Made by a program: the position numbers and the translations under genes
The notes under the pieces: model-generated
What the model saw: only the letters and a program-made list of their open reading frames with translations
Database searches by the model: none
What the model was told of the DNA's origin: nothing
Part shown: piece by piece, positions 31,175 through 40,362 of the stretch
Numbering within the stretch: the first letter of the stretch is position 1
Layout of the letters: each line of letters opens with the position of its first letter
NCBI GenBank assembly: GCA_039796795.1
Contig: JBDKJA010000001.1
Span: 1 to 64,000, forward strand
Origin: UBA964 sp039796795
GTDB taxonomy: Bacteria > Pseudomonadota > Gammaproteobacteria > Steroidobacterales > Steroidobacteraceae
DNA length: 64,000 bases
Reading direction: 5' to 3'

Positions 31175-31308
31175 TCATTTAAGTCGTTGATTTAAAAGAC
31201 TTAGTTCACGAATACCCCGTTTCTTGGGCGGCTTGGTCGTCGCTGCTCGCCGCTAAACGCCCCCCTTGCTAGACTGCCGAGGTTTTTCGCCCGGGTTGCA
31301 GGGATGTC

Positions 31309-33468
31309 ATGAGCAAGGACGATATTCTGAACTCCGACTCCATCGGGGTCTGGACTAAGGCGGCTGCCAAGTCTGCGCCGGGGGGCAACCCCGACGCCCT
31401 AGTGTGGACCACGCCTGAGGGTCTTGAGGTCAAGCCGCTATACACCGCCGCTGATCTCGAGGGACTGTCTTATACCGACACCCTTCCTGGCTTCGCGCCG
31501 TTCATCCGCGGTCCGCAGGCGACCATGTACGCGGTCCGCCCGTGGACCATCCGTCAGTACGCCGGCTTTTCGACGGCGGAAGCTTCGAACGCGTTTTATC
31601 GCAAAGCCTTGGCAGCCGGCGGACAGGGCGTGTCGGTTGCATTCGATTTGGCGACCCATCGTGGTTACGACAGTGACCACCCCCGCGTTACGGGTGATGT
31701 CGGCAAGGCCGGTGTTGCTATCGATTCCGTCTTGGACATGAAGATTCTCTTCGACGGAATACCGCTCGATCGCGTCTCGGTTTCCATGACCATGAACGGA
31801 GCCGTGTTGCCGGTGTTGGCGGCGTATGTGGTGGCCGCAGAAGAACAGGGCGTCGCTCAGGATCAGCTGTCGGGAACGATCCAGAACGACATTCTCAAAG
31901 AATTCATGGTGCGAAACACCTACATCTATCCACCGGAACCCTCGATGCGTGTCGTCGGCGACATCATCGAGTACACCGCGAAGAAGATGCCGAAGTTCAA
32001 CTCCATCTCGATTTCCGGCTACCACATGCAAGAGGCTGGAGCGAATCAAGCACTCGAGCTGGCTTTCACCCTCGCCGATGGCAAGGAGTACGTCAAAACC
32101 GCCATCGCAAAGGGTCTCGACGTTGATGAGTTTGCCGGACGCCTCAGTTTCTTCTGGGGTATCGGTATGAACTTCTATCTCGAGATCGCCAAAATGCGTG
32201 CGGCTCGTCTGCTTTGGTGGAAGATCATGTCGGGCTTCGGCGCCAAGAACCCGAAGAGCTTGATGCTGCGCACGCACTGCCAGACTTCGGGCTGGAGTCT
32301 CACCGAGCAGGATCCCTACAACAACATCGTTCGCACCACGATCGAAGCGATGGCCGCCGTTTTCGGCGGCACTCAAAGTCTGCACACCAATTCTTTTGAT
32401 GAGGCGATCGCGCTTCCGACCGAGTTCAGTGCGCGTATCGCTCGCAATACGCAGCTAATCCTGCAGGAAGAGTCTCAGATCACCAAAGTGGTCGATCCTT
32501 GGGCAGGCAGCTACATGATGGAGCGCCTGACTCAGGAGATGGCAGACAAGGCGTGGTCCATCATCGAGGAAGTCGATGCGATGGGCGGCATGACGCGTGC
32601 GGTGGATAGCGGTTGGGCTAAGCTGCGCATCGAAGCTAGCGCCGCCGAGAAACAAGCGCGAATCGACTCTGGGCGCGACGTCATCGTCGGCGTCAACAAA
32701 TTCAAGCTCGACAAGGAAGACCCTGTCGAAATTCTAGAGATCGACAACGTCGCGGTTCGTGAAAATCAAATCGCGCGTCTCAAATCGCTCCGTGCTTCGC
32801 GTGACGAGGCGCGTGTACGTCAGACGCTCGCTGCATTGACCCATGCTGCACGGCAGGGCGATGGCAATCTGCTCGAGCTCAGTATCGCTGCGATGCGCGA
32901 GCGCGCCACGGTCGGCGAGGTCAGTGACGCCCTCGAGCAAGTCTGGGGCCGTCATCGTGCCAACTCTCAGGAGGTCAGTGGCGTGTACGCAGGGGCTTAT
33001 GAGAGCGCAGATTCTTGGAATGCATTGAAAACGGAGATCGATTCGTTCGCTGCAGCAGCTGGACGGCGACCGCGTGTGATGATCGCGAAGCTAGGCCAAG
33101 ACGGACATGATCGTGGCGCGAAAGTCGTTGCGAGCGCGTTTGCAGACCTTGGTTTTGATGTCGATGTCGGACCACTATTCCAAACGCCGGAAGAGTGTGC
33201 CCGCCAGGCCATCGAGAACGATGTTCATGCGGTCGGTGTCAGCACCCTCGCGGCGGGTCATAAGACGCTGGTGCCGGAAATCATTCGAGCGCTGCGCGCG
33301 CAGGGCGCCAACGACATCATCGTGTTTGTGGGTGGCGTGGTGCCACAGCAGGACTACGAGTTTTTGTATGGTGCCGGAGTCAAAGGCATCTATGGGCCGG
33401 GTACGCCGATCCCTGACAGCGCACGTGACGTGTTAAAGCACATCAAGGATGCCTGTGCCATTGGTTGA
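31309..33468 (+). CDS. scpA: methylmalonyl-CoA mutase, single-chain catalytic subunit
   Basis: A 719-residue adenosylcobalamin enzyme that isomerises methylmalonyl-CoA to succinyl-CoA. The TIM-barrel half contains RGPQATMYAVRPWTIRQYAG with the substrate-binding Tyr/Arg, and VAFDLATHRGYDSDHPRV. The C-terminal B12 domain has the DxHxxG motif as GQDGHDRGAK near residues 594-603, giving the lower-axial His, then VGVSTLAAGHKTLVPE and VFVGGVVPQQDY. Length matches the ~714-residue single-chain/alpha-type mutase, so no beta subunit is needed. It heads the propionate operon and overlaps meaB by 20 bases. A 135-base upstream gap has an AT-rich imperfect inverted repeat near 31180-31203. Confidence 0.95.
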   Translation: MSKDDILNSDSIGVWTKAAAKSAPGGNPDALVWTTPEGLEVKPLYTAADLEGLSYTDTLPGFAPFIRGPQATMYAVRPWTIRQYAGFSTAEASNAFYRKALAAGGQGVSVAFDLATHRGYDSDHPRVTGDVGKAGVAIDSVLDMKILFDGIPLDRVSVSMTMNGAVLPVLAAYVVAAEEQGVAQDQLSGTIQNDILKEFMVRNTYIYPPEPSMRVVGDIIEYTAKKMPKFNSISISGYHMQEAGANQALELAFTLADGKEYVKTAIAKGLDVDEFAGRLSFFWGIGMNFYLEIAKMRAARLLWWKIMSGFGAKNPKSLMLRTHCQTSGWSLTEQDPYNNIVRTTIEAMAAVFGGTQSLHTNSFDEAIALPTEFSARIARNTQLILQEESQITKVVDPWAGSYMMERLTQEMADKAWSIIEEVDAMGGMTRAVDSGWAKLRIEASAAEKQARIDSGRDVIVGVNKFKLDKEDPVEILEIDNVAVRENQIARLKSLRASRDEARVRQTLAALTHAARQGDGNLLELSIAAMRERATVGEVSDALEQVWGRHRANSQEVSGVYAGAYESADSWNALKTEIDSFAAAAGRRPRVMIAKLGQDGHDRGAKVVASAFADLGFDVDVGPLFQTPEECARQAIENDVHAVGVSTLAAGHKTLVPEIIRALRAQGANDIIVFVGGVVPQQDYEFLYGAGVKGIYGPGTPIPDSARDVLKHIKDACAIG

Positions 33469-34477
33469 TAGGGATGACCTCGCCTTGATCGCCGCCGTGC
33501 GTGCCGGCGATCGTCGGGCGCTGGCGAAGACGATCACCTTGCTCGAATCGACGCTGCCTGAGCATCGCGTTCGCGCCGATTCGGTGCTCGATGCCTTGCT
33601 GCCTGAGAGTGGTCGTGCGCTGCGTCTCGGTATTTCGGGTGTGCCGGGCGTTGGCAAATCGACCTTCATCGAATCTTTGGGCATGTATCTCATCGAGCGT
33701 GGGCACAAAGTGGCCGTGCTTGCAGTTGATCCTTCATCGGGCGTGTCGGGTGGTTCGATACTCGGTGATAAGACGCGCATGGAGCGCCTGTCCGTGCACG
33801 ATCGTGCCTACATTCGACCGAGTCCTTCTTCCGGCACCTTAGGCGGCGTTGCCGAGAAAACGCGCGAGGCGATGCTCGTTTGCGAGGCTGCTGGCTATGA
33901 CGTCGTGATCGTCGAGACGGTGGGTGTCGGTCAATCCGAGACCACCGTTGCAGGTATGACCGACATGTTCGTGCTATTGCAGTTGCCGAACGCCGGCGAT
34001 GATCTGCAAGCGATGAAGAAGGGCATCATGGAAATGGCCGACCTCATCGTCATCAACAAAGCCGATCTTGATCCTGATGCGGCGACTCGGGCCGAAGCGC
34101 AGATCACCAGTGCATTGCGTGTGTTGCGCTTCACGGGAGCACCCGGTACGAGCGGCGAGAATCGTTGGCAGACCCGGGTGATGCGAGGCAGCGCGCTGCG
34201 TGCACAAGGGCTCGATCAGTTCTGGGCCGAAGTGCAGGAGTTCAAACGATTGCGCGAGGCCACCGCAGAATTTGCCGAGAAGCGTCGTCAGCAGGCGCTG
34301 ACCTGGATGTGGGATCAAGTCCATGCCCGGTTGGCCGCCGATTTTCGTGAATCAGCCGCAGTCCGAGCGGCGCTTCCTGCTGTGCTAGACGATGTCAGCC
34401 ATTCGCGAATGGCGCCATCGTCTGCTGCCCGCAAGTTGCTAGACCTATTCGAAAAAAGGGAATCCACTCATGCATGA
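33449..34477 (+). CDS. meaB: methylmalonyl-CoA mutase-associated GTPase MeaB
   Basis: A 342-residue G3E-class GTPase that protects and reactivates the adenosylcobalamin mutase. Walker A is GVPGVGKST near residue 65-73, the base-binding region follows as VLAVDPSSGVSGGSILGDKT, switch region ETVGVGQSE and NKAD complete the G motifs. The first 20 bases of the gene lie in the mutase 3' end, implying coupled synthesis, fitting its role as a chaperone of the protein just upstream. Its own stop overlaps the start of the carboxylase beta gene by 8 bases. Confidence 0.94.
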   Translation: MPVPLVDRDDLALIAAVRAGDRRALAKTITLLESTLPEHRVRADSVLDALLPESGRALRLGISGVPGVGKSTFIESLGMYLIERGHKVAVLAVDPSSGVSGGSILGDKTRMERLSVHDRAYIRPSPSSGTLGGVAEKTREAMLVCEAAGYDVVIVETVGVGQSETTVAGMTDMFVLLQLPNAGDDLQAMKKGIMEMADLIVINKADLDPDAATRAEAQITSALRVLRFTGAPGTSGENRWQTRVMRGSALRAQGLDQFWAEVQEFKRLREATAEFAEKRRQQALTWMWDQVHARLAADFRESAAVRAALPAVLDDVSHSRMAPSSAARKLLDLFEKRESTHA

Positions 34478-36002
34478 CATCATTCAGCAGCTCGAGAAGA
34501 AGCGGGCACAAGCGCGTCAGGGTGGCGGGCCTAAGCGCATAGAAGCACAGCACGCCAAGGGCAAATTGACTGCGCGCGAGCGCGTTGAGTTGCTGTTGGA
34601 TGAAGGCAGCTTCGAAGAGTGGGATATGTTTGTCGAACATCGCTGCAGCGACTTTGGCATGCAGGATCAAAAAATCCCTGGCGATGGCGTCGTGACAGGC
34701 TGCGGTTTCATCAACGGTCGATTGGTGTTCGTATTCAGTCAGGATTTCACTGTCTTTGGCGGTTCGCTGAGCGAAGCTCACGCTCAGAAAATCTGCAAAG
34801 TCATGGATATGGCGATGAAGGTGGGCGCACCTGTCATCGGTATCAACGATTCCGGTGGCGCACGCATTCAAGAAGGCGTGGCGTCACTCGGTGGTTATGC
34901 CGAGGTATTTCAGCGCAACGTGACAGCCTCTGGGGTCGTGCCGCAGATCAGCTTGATCATGGGCCCAAGCGCCGGCGGCGCGGTGTACAGCCCCGCGCTC
35001 ACCGACTTTATTTTCATGGTCAAGGACAGCTCTTACATGTTCGTGACCGGTCCAGAAGTCGTCAAAACCGTCACCCACGAGGAAGTCACGGCCGAAGATC
35101 TTGGTGGTGCGATTACGCACACCACTCGTAGTGGCGTCGCCGATCTCGCCTTCGAGAATGATGTCGATGCGCTTTTGATGGTGCGCCGATTCTTCAACTA
35201 TCTGCCGTCCAATAATCGCGAAAAGGCACCTATGCGAGAAGCGGGTGATCCGCCGGATCGCGACGACTTTTCTCTCGACACTTTGATTCCGGATAATCCG
35301 AATAAGCCCTACGACATGAAGGAGCTTGTCACCAAGATCGTCGACGACGGTGAGTTCTTCGAACTTCAGCCGGATTACGCCAAGAATATTCTCATTGGTT
35401 TTGCGCGCATGGACGGCCAGGTGGTCGGCATCGTCGCCAACCAGCCGCTGGTATTAGCAGGCTGTCTCGATATCAAGAGCAGCATTAAAGCTGCACGCTT
35501 CGTGCGTTTTTGCGATGCTTTCAGCATCCCGGTCGTCACCTTTGTCGACGTGCCCGGGTTTATGCCCGGCACTGCGCAGGAGTATGGCGGCATCATCAAG
35601 CACGGCGCGAAGCTGCTGTATGCCTATGCCGAGTGTACGGTTCCGAAGATCACCGTGATCACGCGCAAAGCCTACGGTGGTGCCTACGACGTCATGGCAT
35701 CTAAGCATCTGCGTGGCGATGTGAATTTCGCTTGGCCAAATGCCGAAATCGCTGTCATGGGCGCCAAAGGCGCCGTCGAAATCATCTTCCGCAACGAGAA
35801 GAGCGATCCGGAGAAGCTGGCTGCTCGCGAGGCGGAATATAAGGAGAAGTTCGCCAATCCGTTCGTGGCGGGTGCTCGCGGCTACATCGACGATGTGATC
35901 ATGCCGCACGGTACTCGTCGACGAGTCTGCCGCGCATTGACCGTATTGCGCGACAAGAAACTTGAAGAGCCGTGGCGCAAGCACGGCAACATTCCTCTGT
36001 GA
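34470..36002 (+). CDS. pccB: propionyl-CoA carboxylase beta (carboxyltransferase) subunit
   Basis: A 510-residue carboxyltransferase that moves CO2 from biotin to propionyl-CoA to give methylmalonyl-CoA. The crotonase-like halves are visible: FSQDFTVFGGSLSEAHAQKI and the oxyanion segment MGPSAGGAVYSPALTDFIFM in the N half, and FVDVPGFMPGTAQEYGGIIK with KAYGGAYDVMASKHLRGD in the C half. These match PCC/acyl-CoA carboxylase beta chains, and propionyl-CoA is favoured by the mutase and epimerase in the same operon. It starts within the end of meaB and is followed by the biotin subunit after 24 bases. Confidence 0.94.
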   Translation: MHDIIQQLEKKRAQARQGGGPKRIEAQHAKGKLTARERVELLLDEGSFEEWDMFVEHRCSDFGMQDQKIPGDGVVTGCGFINGRLVFVFSQDFTVFGGSLSEAHAQKICKVMDMAMKVGAPVIGINDSGGARIQEGVASLGGYAEVFQRNVTASGVVPQISLIMGPSAGGAVYSPALTDFIFMVKDSSYMFVTGPEVVKTVTHEEVTAEDLGGAITHTTRSGVADLAFENDVDALLMVRRFFNYLPSNNREKAPMREAGDPPDRDDFSLDTLIPDNPNKPYDMKELVTKIVDDGEFFELQPDYAKNILIGFARMDGQVVGIVANQPLVLAGCLDIKSSIKAARFVRFCDAFSIPVVTFVDVPGFMPGTAQEYGGIIKHGAKLLYAYAECTVPKITVITRKAYGGAYDVMASKHLRGDVNFAWPNAEIAVMGAKGAVEIIFRNEKSDPEKLAAREAEYKEKFANPFVAGARGYIDDVIMPHGTRRRVCRALTVLRDKKLEEPWRKHGNIPL

Positions 36003-36026
36003 TGGCGTGAAGGAGCAAGGTCAATC

Positions 36027-38057
36027 ATGTTCAAAAAAATCCTGATCGCCAATCGTGGTGAAATTGCCTGTCGCGTCATCAAGACGGCCCGCCGCATGGG
36101 TATCAAGACGGTTGCGGTGTATTCAGAAGCGGACCGTGACGCGCGTCATGTCGAGTTAGCCGACGAAGCCGTATTGTTGGGTCCGGCGCCGTCGCGCGAG
36201 TCATATCTAGTTGCCGACAAGATCATCGCGGCCTGTAAGAAAACCGGTGCCGAGGCGGTTCATCCTGGCTACGGATTTCTGTCCGAGAATGCCGAGTTTG
36301 CTCGTCGCGTCGAGGAAGAAGGCATCATCTTCATCGGTCCTAAGACGGCTTCAATCGCGGCCATGGGCGACAAGATCGCGTCCAAAGAACTAGCAGCGAA
36401 GGCAAAGGTCAACACGATCCCGGGTTATAACAATCCGATCGAGTCCGCGGAGAAGGCCGTCGATATCGCCAAGGGAATCGGCTATCCGGTGATGATCAAG
36501 GCGAGCGCAGGCGGTGGCGGTAAAGGCTTGCGCGTTGCCTGGAACGACAAAGAAGCCTTTGATGGCTTCACTTCCTGTCGTAATGAGGCGCGTAACAGTT
36601 TCGGTGACGATCGCGTCTTCATCGAAAAGTTCGTCGAAGAGCCGCGCCACATCGAGATCCAAGTGCTTGGTGACGCTCACGGTAACTGCGTTTATCTGTG
36701 GGAGCGCGAGTGTTCCATTCAGCGTCGACACCAGAAAGTTATTGAAGAGGCGCCGAGCCCCTTTCTCGATGACAAAACTCGCAAAGCCATGGGCGAGCAG
36801 GCTGTTGCCTTGGCCAAAGCCGTCAACTATCAGAGTGCAGGCACAGTCGAGTTCGTCGTCGGAAAGGATAAGAGTTTCTACTTCCTCGAGATGAACACGC
36901 GACTGCAGGTGGAGCACCCGGTGACCGAGTGCATCACAGGTCTCGATCTCGTCGAACAAATGATTCGTGTTGCAGCAGGTGAGAAGCTCTCATTTAAGCA
37001 GAGCGAGATTGCGCGCAACGGCTGGGCTATCGAGTGCCGCATCAATGCCGAGGATCCGTATCGCAACTTCCTCCCCTCGACGGGAAGATTGGTGAAATAT
37101 CGCCCCCCCGAGCAGAACATGGAGGCTTCACAACCTGTTCCTCAGGGCGGTGGCGTACGTGTCGACACCGGCGTTTACGAAGGTGGCGAGATCCCGATGT
37201 TTTACGACTCGATGATCGCCAAGCTGATCACGCATGGACGTGATCGAAACGAAGCCATCGCGCGGATGCGTGAAGCGCTCAACGGTTTCGTGATACGCGG
37301 CATCTCGAGCAACATCCCGTTCCAGGCGGCGTTGCTCGCACATCCGAAATTCACGGCTGGTGATTTCAATACTGGATTCATAGCCGAGCACTATCCGAAA
37401 GGATTCTCAGCGAGCAGCGTGGCACACGAGCAGGCTGGCTTCTTGTTGGCATTGGCGGCAGTGTCACATCGCCGCTCGCGTGAACGCGCTGCGACCTTAA
37501 CGGGCCAACGTCGTCACCGCGAGGTTCGTATTCGCGAGGAGTTCGTTATCGTCTTGACCGATGAGTCGGGTCGTCGCGATCAGATCCCTGTGACGGTGCG
37601 TCCTGCGGGTGCTGCGTTTCACGTGACGATCGCAGGGCAAACGCACGAGGTTTCCTTCGAGGACAATCTTCGCGACATCGCCGTGCATGGCAGTTTTGAT
37701 GGACGTACCTTCTGTGCGCAAATAGAACGAGCCGGTCTTGGCTACCGCATTTCTCACAACGGCGCCTCGTTGTTCGCGCGTGTCTTTTCGCCACGTCAGG
37801 CGGAGCTCGAAGCTTTGATGCCGTTCAAGGCGCCACCCGATTTGTCCAAAGTGTTGTTGTCACCAATGCCCGGCTTGCTGGTCGATGTGGCCGTACAACC
37901 GGGACAGACGGTTCGCGCCGGTGAAAAGCTTGCCGCCATCGAGGCCATGAAGATGGAGAATATTCTCTTTGCGACGCAGGATTGCGTAGTGACCGACGTG
38001 GTTGCCAAGAAGGGCGATAGCCTCGCCGTCGATCAAGTCATCATGCGATTCGAGTGA
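36027..38057 (+). CDS. pccA: propionyl-CoA carboxylase alpha (biotin carboxylase/biotin carrier) subunit
   Basis: A 676-residue biotin-dependent subunit. The biotin carboxylase domain starts FKKILIANRGEIACRVIKTA and contains the ATP-grasp loop MIKASAGGGGKGLRV and EMNTRLQVEHPVTE. A PCC-type BT-like linker region follows (about 480-600), and the C-terminal carrier domain has the biotinylation motif AIEAMKMENIL with Lys near residue 642. ATP and bicarbonate are used to carboxylate biotin, which PccB then uses. The gene precedes the epimerase by 11 bases. Leu/Gly-rich acetyl- or methylcrotonyl-CoA carboxylases are similar; operon context decides for propionyl-CoA. Confidence 0.94.
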   Translation: MFKKILIANRGEIACRVIKTARRMGIKTVAVYSEADRDARHVELADEAVLLGPAPSRESYLVADKIIAACKKTGAEAVHPGYGFLSENAEFARRVEEEGIIFIGPKTASIAAMGDKIASKELAAKAKVNTIPGYNNPIESAEKAVDIAKGIGYPVMIKASAGGGGKGLRVAWNDKEAFDGFTSCRNEARNSFGDDRVFIEKFVEEPRHIEIQVLGDAHGNCVYLWERECSIQRRHQKVIEEAPSPFLDDKTRKAMGEQAVALAKAVNYQSAGTVEFVVGKDKSFYFLEMNTRLQVEHPVTECITGLDLVEQMIRVAAGEKLSFKQSEIARNGWAIECRINAEDPYRNFLPSTGRLVKYRPPEQNMEASQPVPQGGGVRVDTGVYEGGEIPMFYDSMIAKLITHGRDRNEAIARMREALNGFVIRGISSNIPFQAALLAHPKFTAGDFNTGFIAEHYPKGFSASSVAHEQAGFLLALAAVSHRRSRERAATLTGQRRHREVRIREEFVIVLTDESGRRDQIPVTVRPAGAAFHVTIAGQTHEVSFEDNLRDIAVHGSFDGRTFCAQIERAGLGYRISHNGASLFARVFSPRQAELEALMPFKAPPDLSKVLLSPMPGLLVDVAVQPGQTVRAGEKLAAIEAMKMENILFATQDCVVTDVVAKKGDSLAVDQVIMRFE

Positions 38058-38068
38058 GGTTGTCGGTC

Positions 38069-38542
38069 ATGTCGATCGCAGCAGAGCGGCCATTCAAGGT
38101 TCTCGGTATTCAGCAGGTCGCCATCGGCGGACCCGACAAACAGCGTCTCAAGACGCTGTGGGTCGATATGTTGGGACTCGACGTCACCGGCAACTTCGTC
38201 AGCGAACGCGAAAACGTTGATGAAGATATTTGTGCGATGGGTCGCGGCGCATATACGGTGGAGGTTGATCTGATGCAGCCGCTCGATCCAGACAAGAAGC
38301 CGGCTGTGCATCAAACGCCACTCAATCACATCGGTCTGTGGATTGACGATTTACCTAAAGCCGTCGAGTGGCTTACTAGCCGCGGCGTGCGCTTCGCGCC
38401 TGGCGGCATCCGTAAGGGTGCGGCAGGTCACGATATTTGTTTTCTGCACCCGAAGTCGAACGACGAGTTTCCTATCGCCGGTGAGGGCGTTTTGATCGAA
38501 CTCGTTCAGGCTCCGCCTGAGGTCGTTGCCGCTTTGCGTTGA
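38069..38542 (+). CDS. mce: VOC-family protein, probable methylmalonyl-CoA epimerase
   Basis: A 157-residue vicinal-oxygen-chelate protein with the paired beta-alpha-beta-beta-beta modules: first module LGIQQVAIGGPDKQRLKTLW, second LNHIGLWIDDLPKAVEWL. Expected metal ligands are the His of HIGLWI and the Glu of VLIELVQAP; the first-module position has Gln20 in IQQVAI where the usual epimerase has HIGIAV, a change to check. Converting (S)- to (R)-methylmalonyl-CoA is the missing step between PCC and the mutase, so the operon supports the call. ATG at 38069 is chosen over an upstream GTG. Its 3' end overlaps the convergent FakAB-like gene by 37 bases. Confidence 0.78.
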   Translation: MSIAAERPFKVLGIQQVAIGGPDKQRLKTLWVDMLGLDVTGNFVSERENVDEDICAMGRGAYTVEVDLMQPLDPDKKPAVHQTPLNHIGLWIDDLPKAVEWLTSRGVRFAPGGIRKGAAGHDICFLHPKSNDEFPIAGEGVLIELVQAPPEVVAALR

Positions 38543-40362
38543 ACTGCCACGATTAGAGTTCCGGGTCCGCCGTGCACGCCGACCGCCGGACTCATCTCGG
38601 TCACTGCCAACCACTCGATACGAGTCGGATCGAGCAGCCTGAGCAAGTCTGCTTGCAGAAGTTCGGCTTCTTTCGGTAGATCGCCGTGGCCTACCAAAAT
38701 TCGCAGTGTCTCGTTGGGCGCCAACGCGCCTACCTGCTTCACCACATGCCTTGCAAAGCGTTGTCTTAGATTGAGTCGGCCGATGAGCCCGCTGCCCGCG
38801 GCAATACGGCCGTCCGGATGCGTGTGCAGGATGACGTTGAGGCGTAGCCATTTGGCGATCGTGCCGACGATAGCGGGGACTCGACCACCGCGTACCGCAA
38901 ACTTGATGTCTTTGAGTAGTGCGAAAGTACGAGTCTGCTCAAGCGCCGTGCGAGCGGCAGCGGCCACGGCATCTATGTCGCCACCCGCTGCTGCTGCCTC
39001 GGCAGCGGCGATCGTGACGAGTCCTTGTCCGACCGAGGCATTACGACTATCGATTGCGCGGATCGGCTTGCCTGCCGGAGCCACGCGATCAGCAGCCTTG
39101 GTTGCGGCATCCCAAGTGCCGCTGTGACGCGCGGTGAGATTCACCGACACGACGCCTTCATAGTGCGAGGCCAGAAATTCGAACATGCGCCGGAAGTCAC
39201 CCGGCGGTGGCTGGGATGTTTTCGGATGCTCCGGATTCACGAGCAACTCTCGATAGAATTCACTCGGTGTCATGCTCACCTTATCGAGATAAGAGCGAGC
39301 TCCGAATTGAATCCGCACCGGCACCATCATGATGCCAAGTCGTTCGGTGAACGAATCCGGTATGTCGGCCCCGGAGTCTGTGACGATCGCGATTCTCTGA
39401 GTTTTTCTGTGATGGGCTGCCGATTGCTGTAATTGCATGTCGTCAGCTTTCTGCGCTGATACGACGCCGTAATCTGCCGCCAGACGAAACACGTCGTCGG
39501 GCATGTTGGTGTGGATATGAATCCGCGCCTTGTACTTGTTGCCACTGACCACGAGGCTCGCGCCCTTTTCGGCGAAGTGCTCTCGCAGCTGACGCAGATC
39601 GAGTTGTCGCTCTTCGCTAGCGGTGATCAAACATTCAGTGCAGTAGCGGAAGTCCTGATCAGCCGACAAGCTACCGCCATCAGCCATGGCCTCGTCACCC
39701 ACGTGCAGTGGCGCAACGACGGGGCCTACTTCGCCCGTCTCCAGAAACCGTCGCATACCCTCGAGTACTTCGACGAATCCAAGAGCCCCCGCATCGACGA
39801 CATTGGCGATGCGCAGTTCGTCGAGCTGCGAGCGCGTCGCCTCTAAGCTGGTGCGGACGCGTACTAGAGCCTCTGAAAATAACTCTCCGAAGTTTCGGGA
39901 TTGTCCGAGCGTTGCCTCGGATGCATGAGCGAATTCTCTCAGTACCGTCAGAATCGTGCCTTCGCGCGGTTGGCTTAATGCGTCTCTCGCATAGACAGAT
40001 CCCTTGTTGACCGCAGCGACAAACTCGCGACGACCAAGACGTGCCAGATGACCCGCGCCATCACCGAGACCAAGCAAAAACTGCGCAAGGATCGCCCCCG
40101 AGTTACCACGAGCACCATCCAGTGCCGCATCGGCCGCCCGAACGAGTAGCGTTCCCGCATGCGGTTCCGGAGCACGATCGATCGCCGCAAGCACAGCGCT
40201 CAAGGTCATCGACATATTCGTACCCGTATCGCCATCCGGAACGGGGAATACATTGATCTTGTTGATGTGATCGGTGCGTTCGAACAGACGGTAGATCCCT
40301 GCGCGCAGCGCGTTGGCCAGTTGCAGACCGTCGAGCTCATCCATTACGACAGTCTGGGCCAT
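38506..40362 (-). CDS. DhaL-DegV fusion, fatty-acid-kinase-like (FakA + FakB)
   Basis: A 618-residue fusion. Residues 1 to ~200 are a DhaL/DAK2 kinase domain with NVFPVPDGDTGTNMSMTL at 37-54, the nucleotide/Mg site. Residues ~235-320 match the FakA middle domain (RYCTECLITAS, then KARIHIHTNMPDDVFRLA). From ~325 the rest is a DegV/FakB fatty-acid-binding domain (IAIVTDSGADIPDSF, then SQPPPGDF, and the C-terminal GHGDLPKEAELL). In Firmicutes FakA and FakB are separate proteins that phosphorylate fatty acids; here the FakA C-terminal domain appears replaced by FakB. It starts 1 base after gspB stop (TAATG) and its 3' end runs 37 bases into the convergent epimerase gene. Confidence 0.87.
   Translation of the reverse strand: MAQTVVMDELDGLQLANALRAGIYRLFERTDHINKINVFPVPDGDTGTNMSMTLSAVLAAIDRAPEPHAGTLLVRAADAALDGARGNSGAILAQFLLGLGDGAGHLARLGRREFVAAVNKGSVYARDALSQPREGTILTVLREFAHASEATLGQSRNFGELFSEALVRVRTSLEATRSQLDELRIANVVDAGALGFVEVLEGMRRFLETGEVGPVVAPLHVGDEAMADGGSLSADQDFRYCTECLITASEERQLDLRQLREHFAEKGASLVVSGNKYKARIHIHTNMPDDVFRLAADYGVVSAQKADDMQLQQSAAHHRKTQRIAIVTDSGADIPDSFTERLGIMMVPVRIQFGARSYLDKVSMTPSEFYRELLVNPEHPKTSQPPPGDFRRMFEFLASHYEGVVSVNLTARHSGTWDAATKAADRVAPAGKPIRAIDSRNASVGQGLVTIAAAEAAAAGGDIDAVAAAARTALEQTRTFALLKDIKFAVRGGRVPAIVGTIAKWLRLNVILHTHPDGRIAAGSGLIGRLNLRQRFARHVVKQVGALAPNETLRILVGHGDLPKEAELLQADLLRLLDPTRIEWLAVTEMSPAVGVHGGPGTLIVAVQRKAATTSGGA

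Noticed and set aside
31178..31203. AT-rich imperfect inverted repeat TAAGTC/GACTTA before the mutase operon
   Set aside because: Only six pairs with a 12-base loop and no T-run or regulator nearby; too weak to call a terminator or operator.
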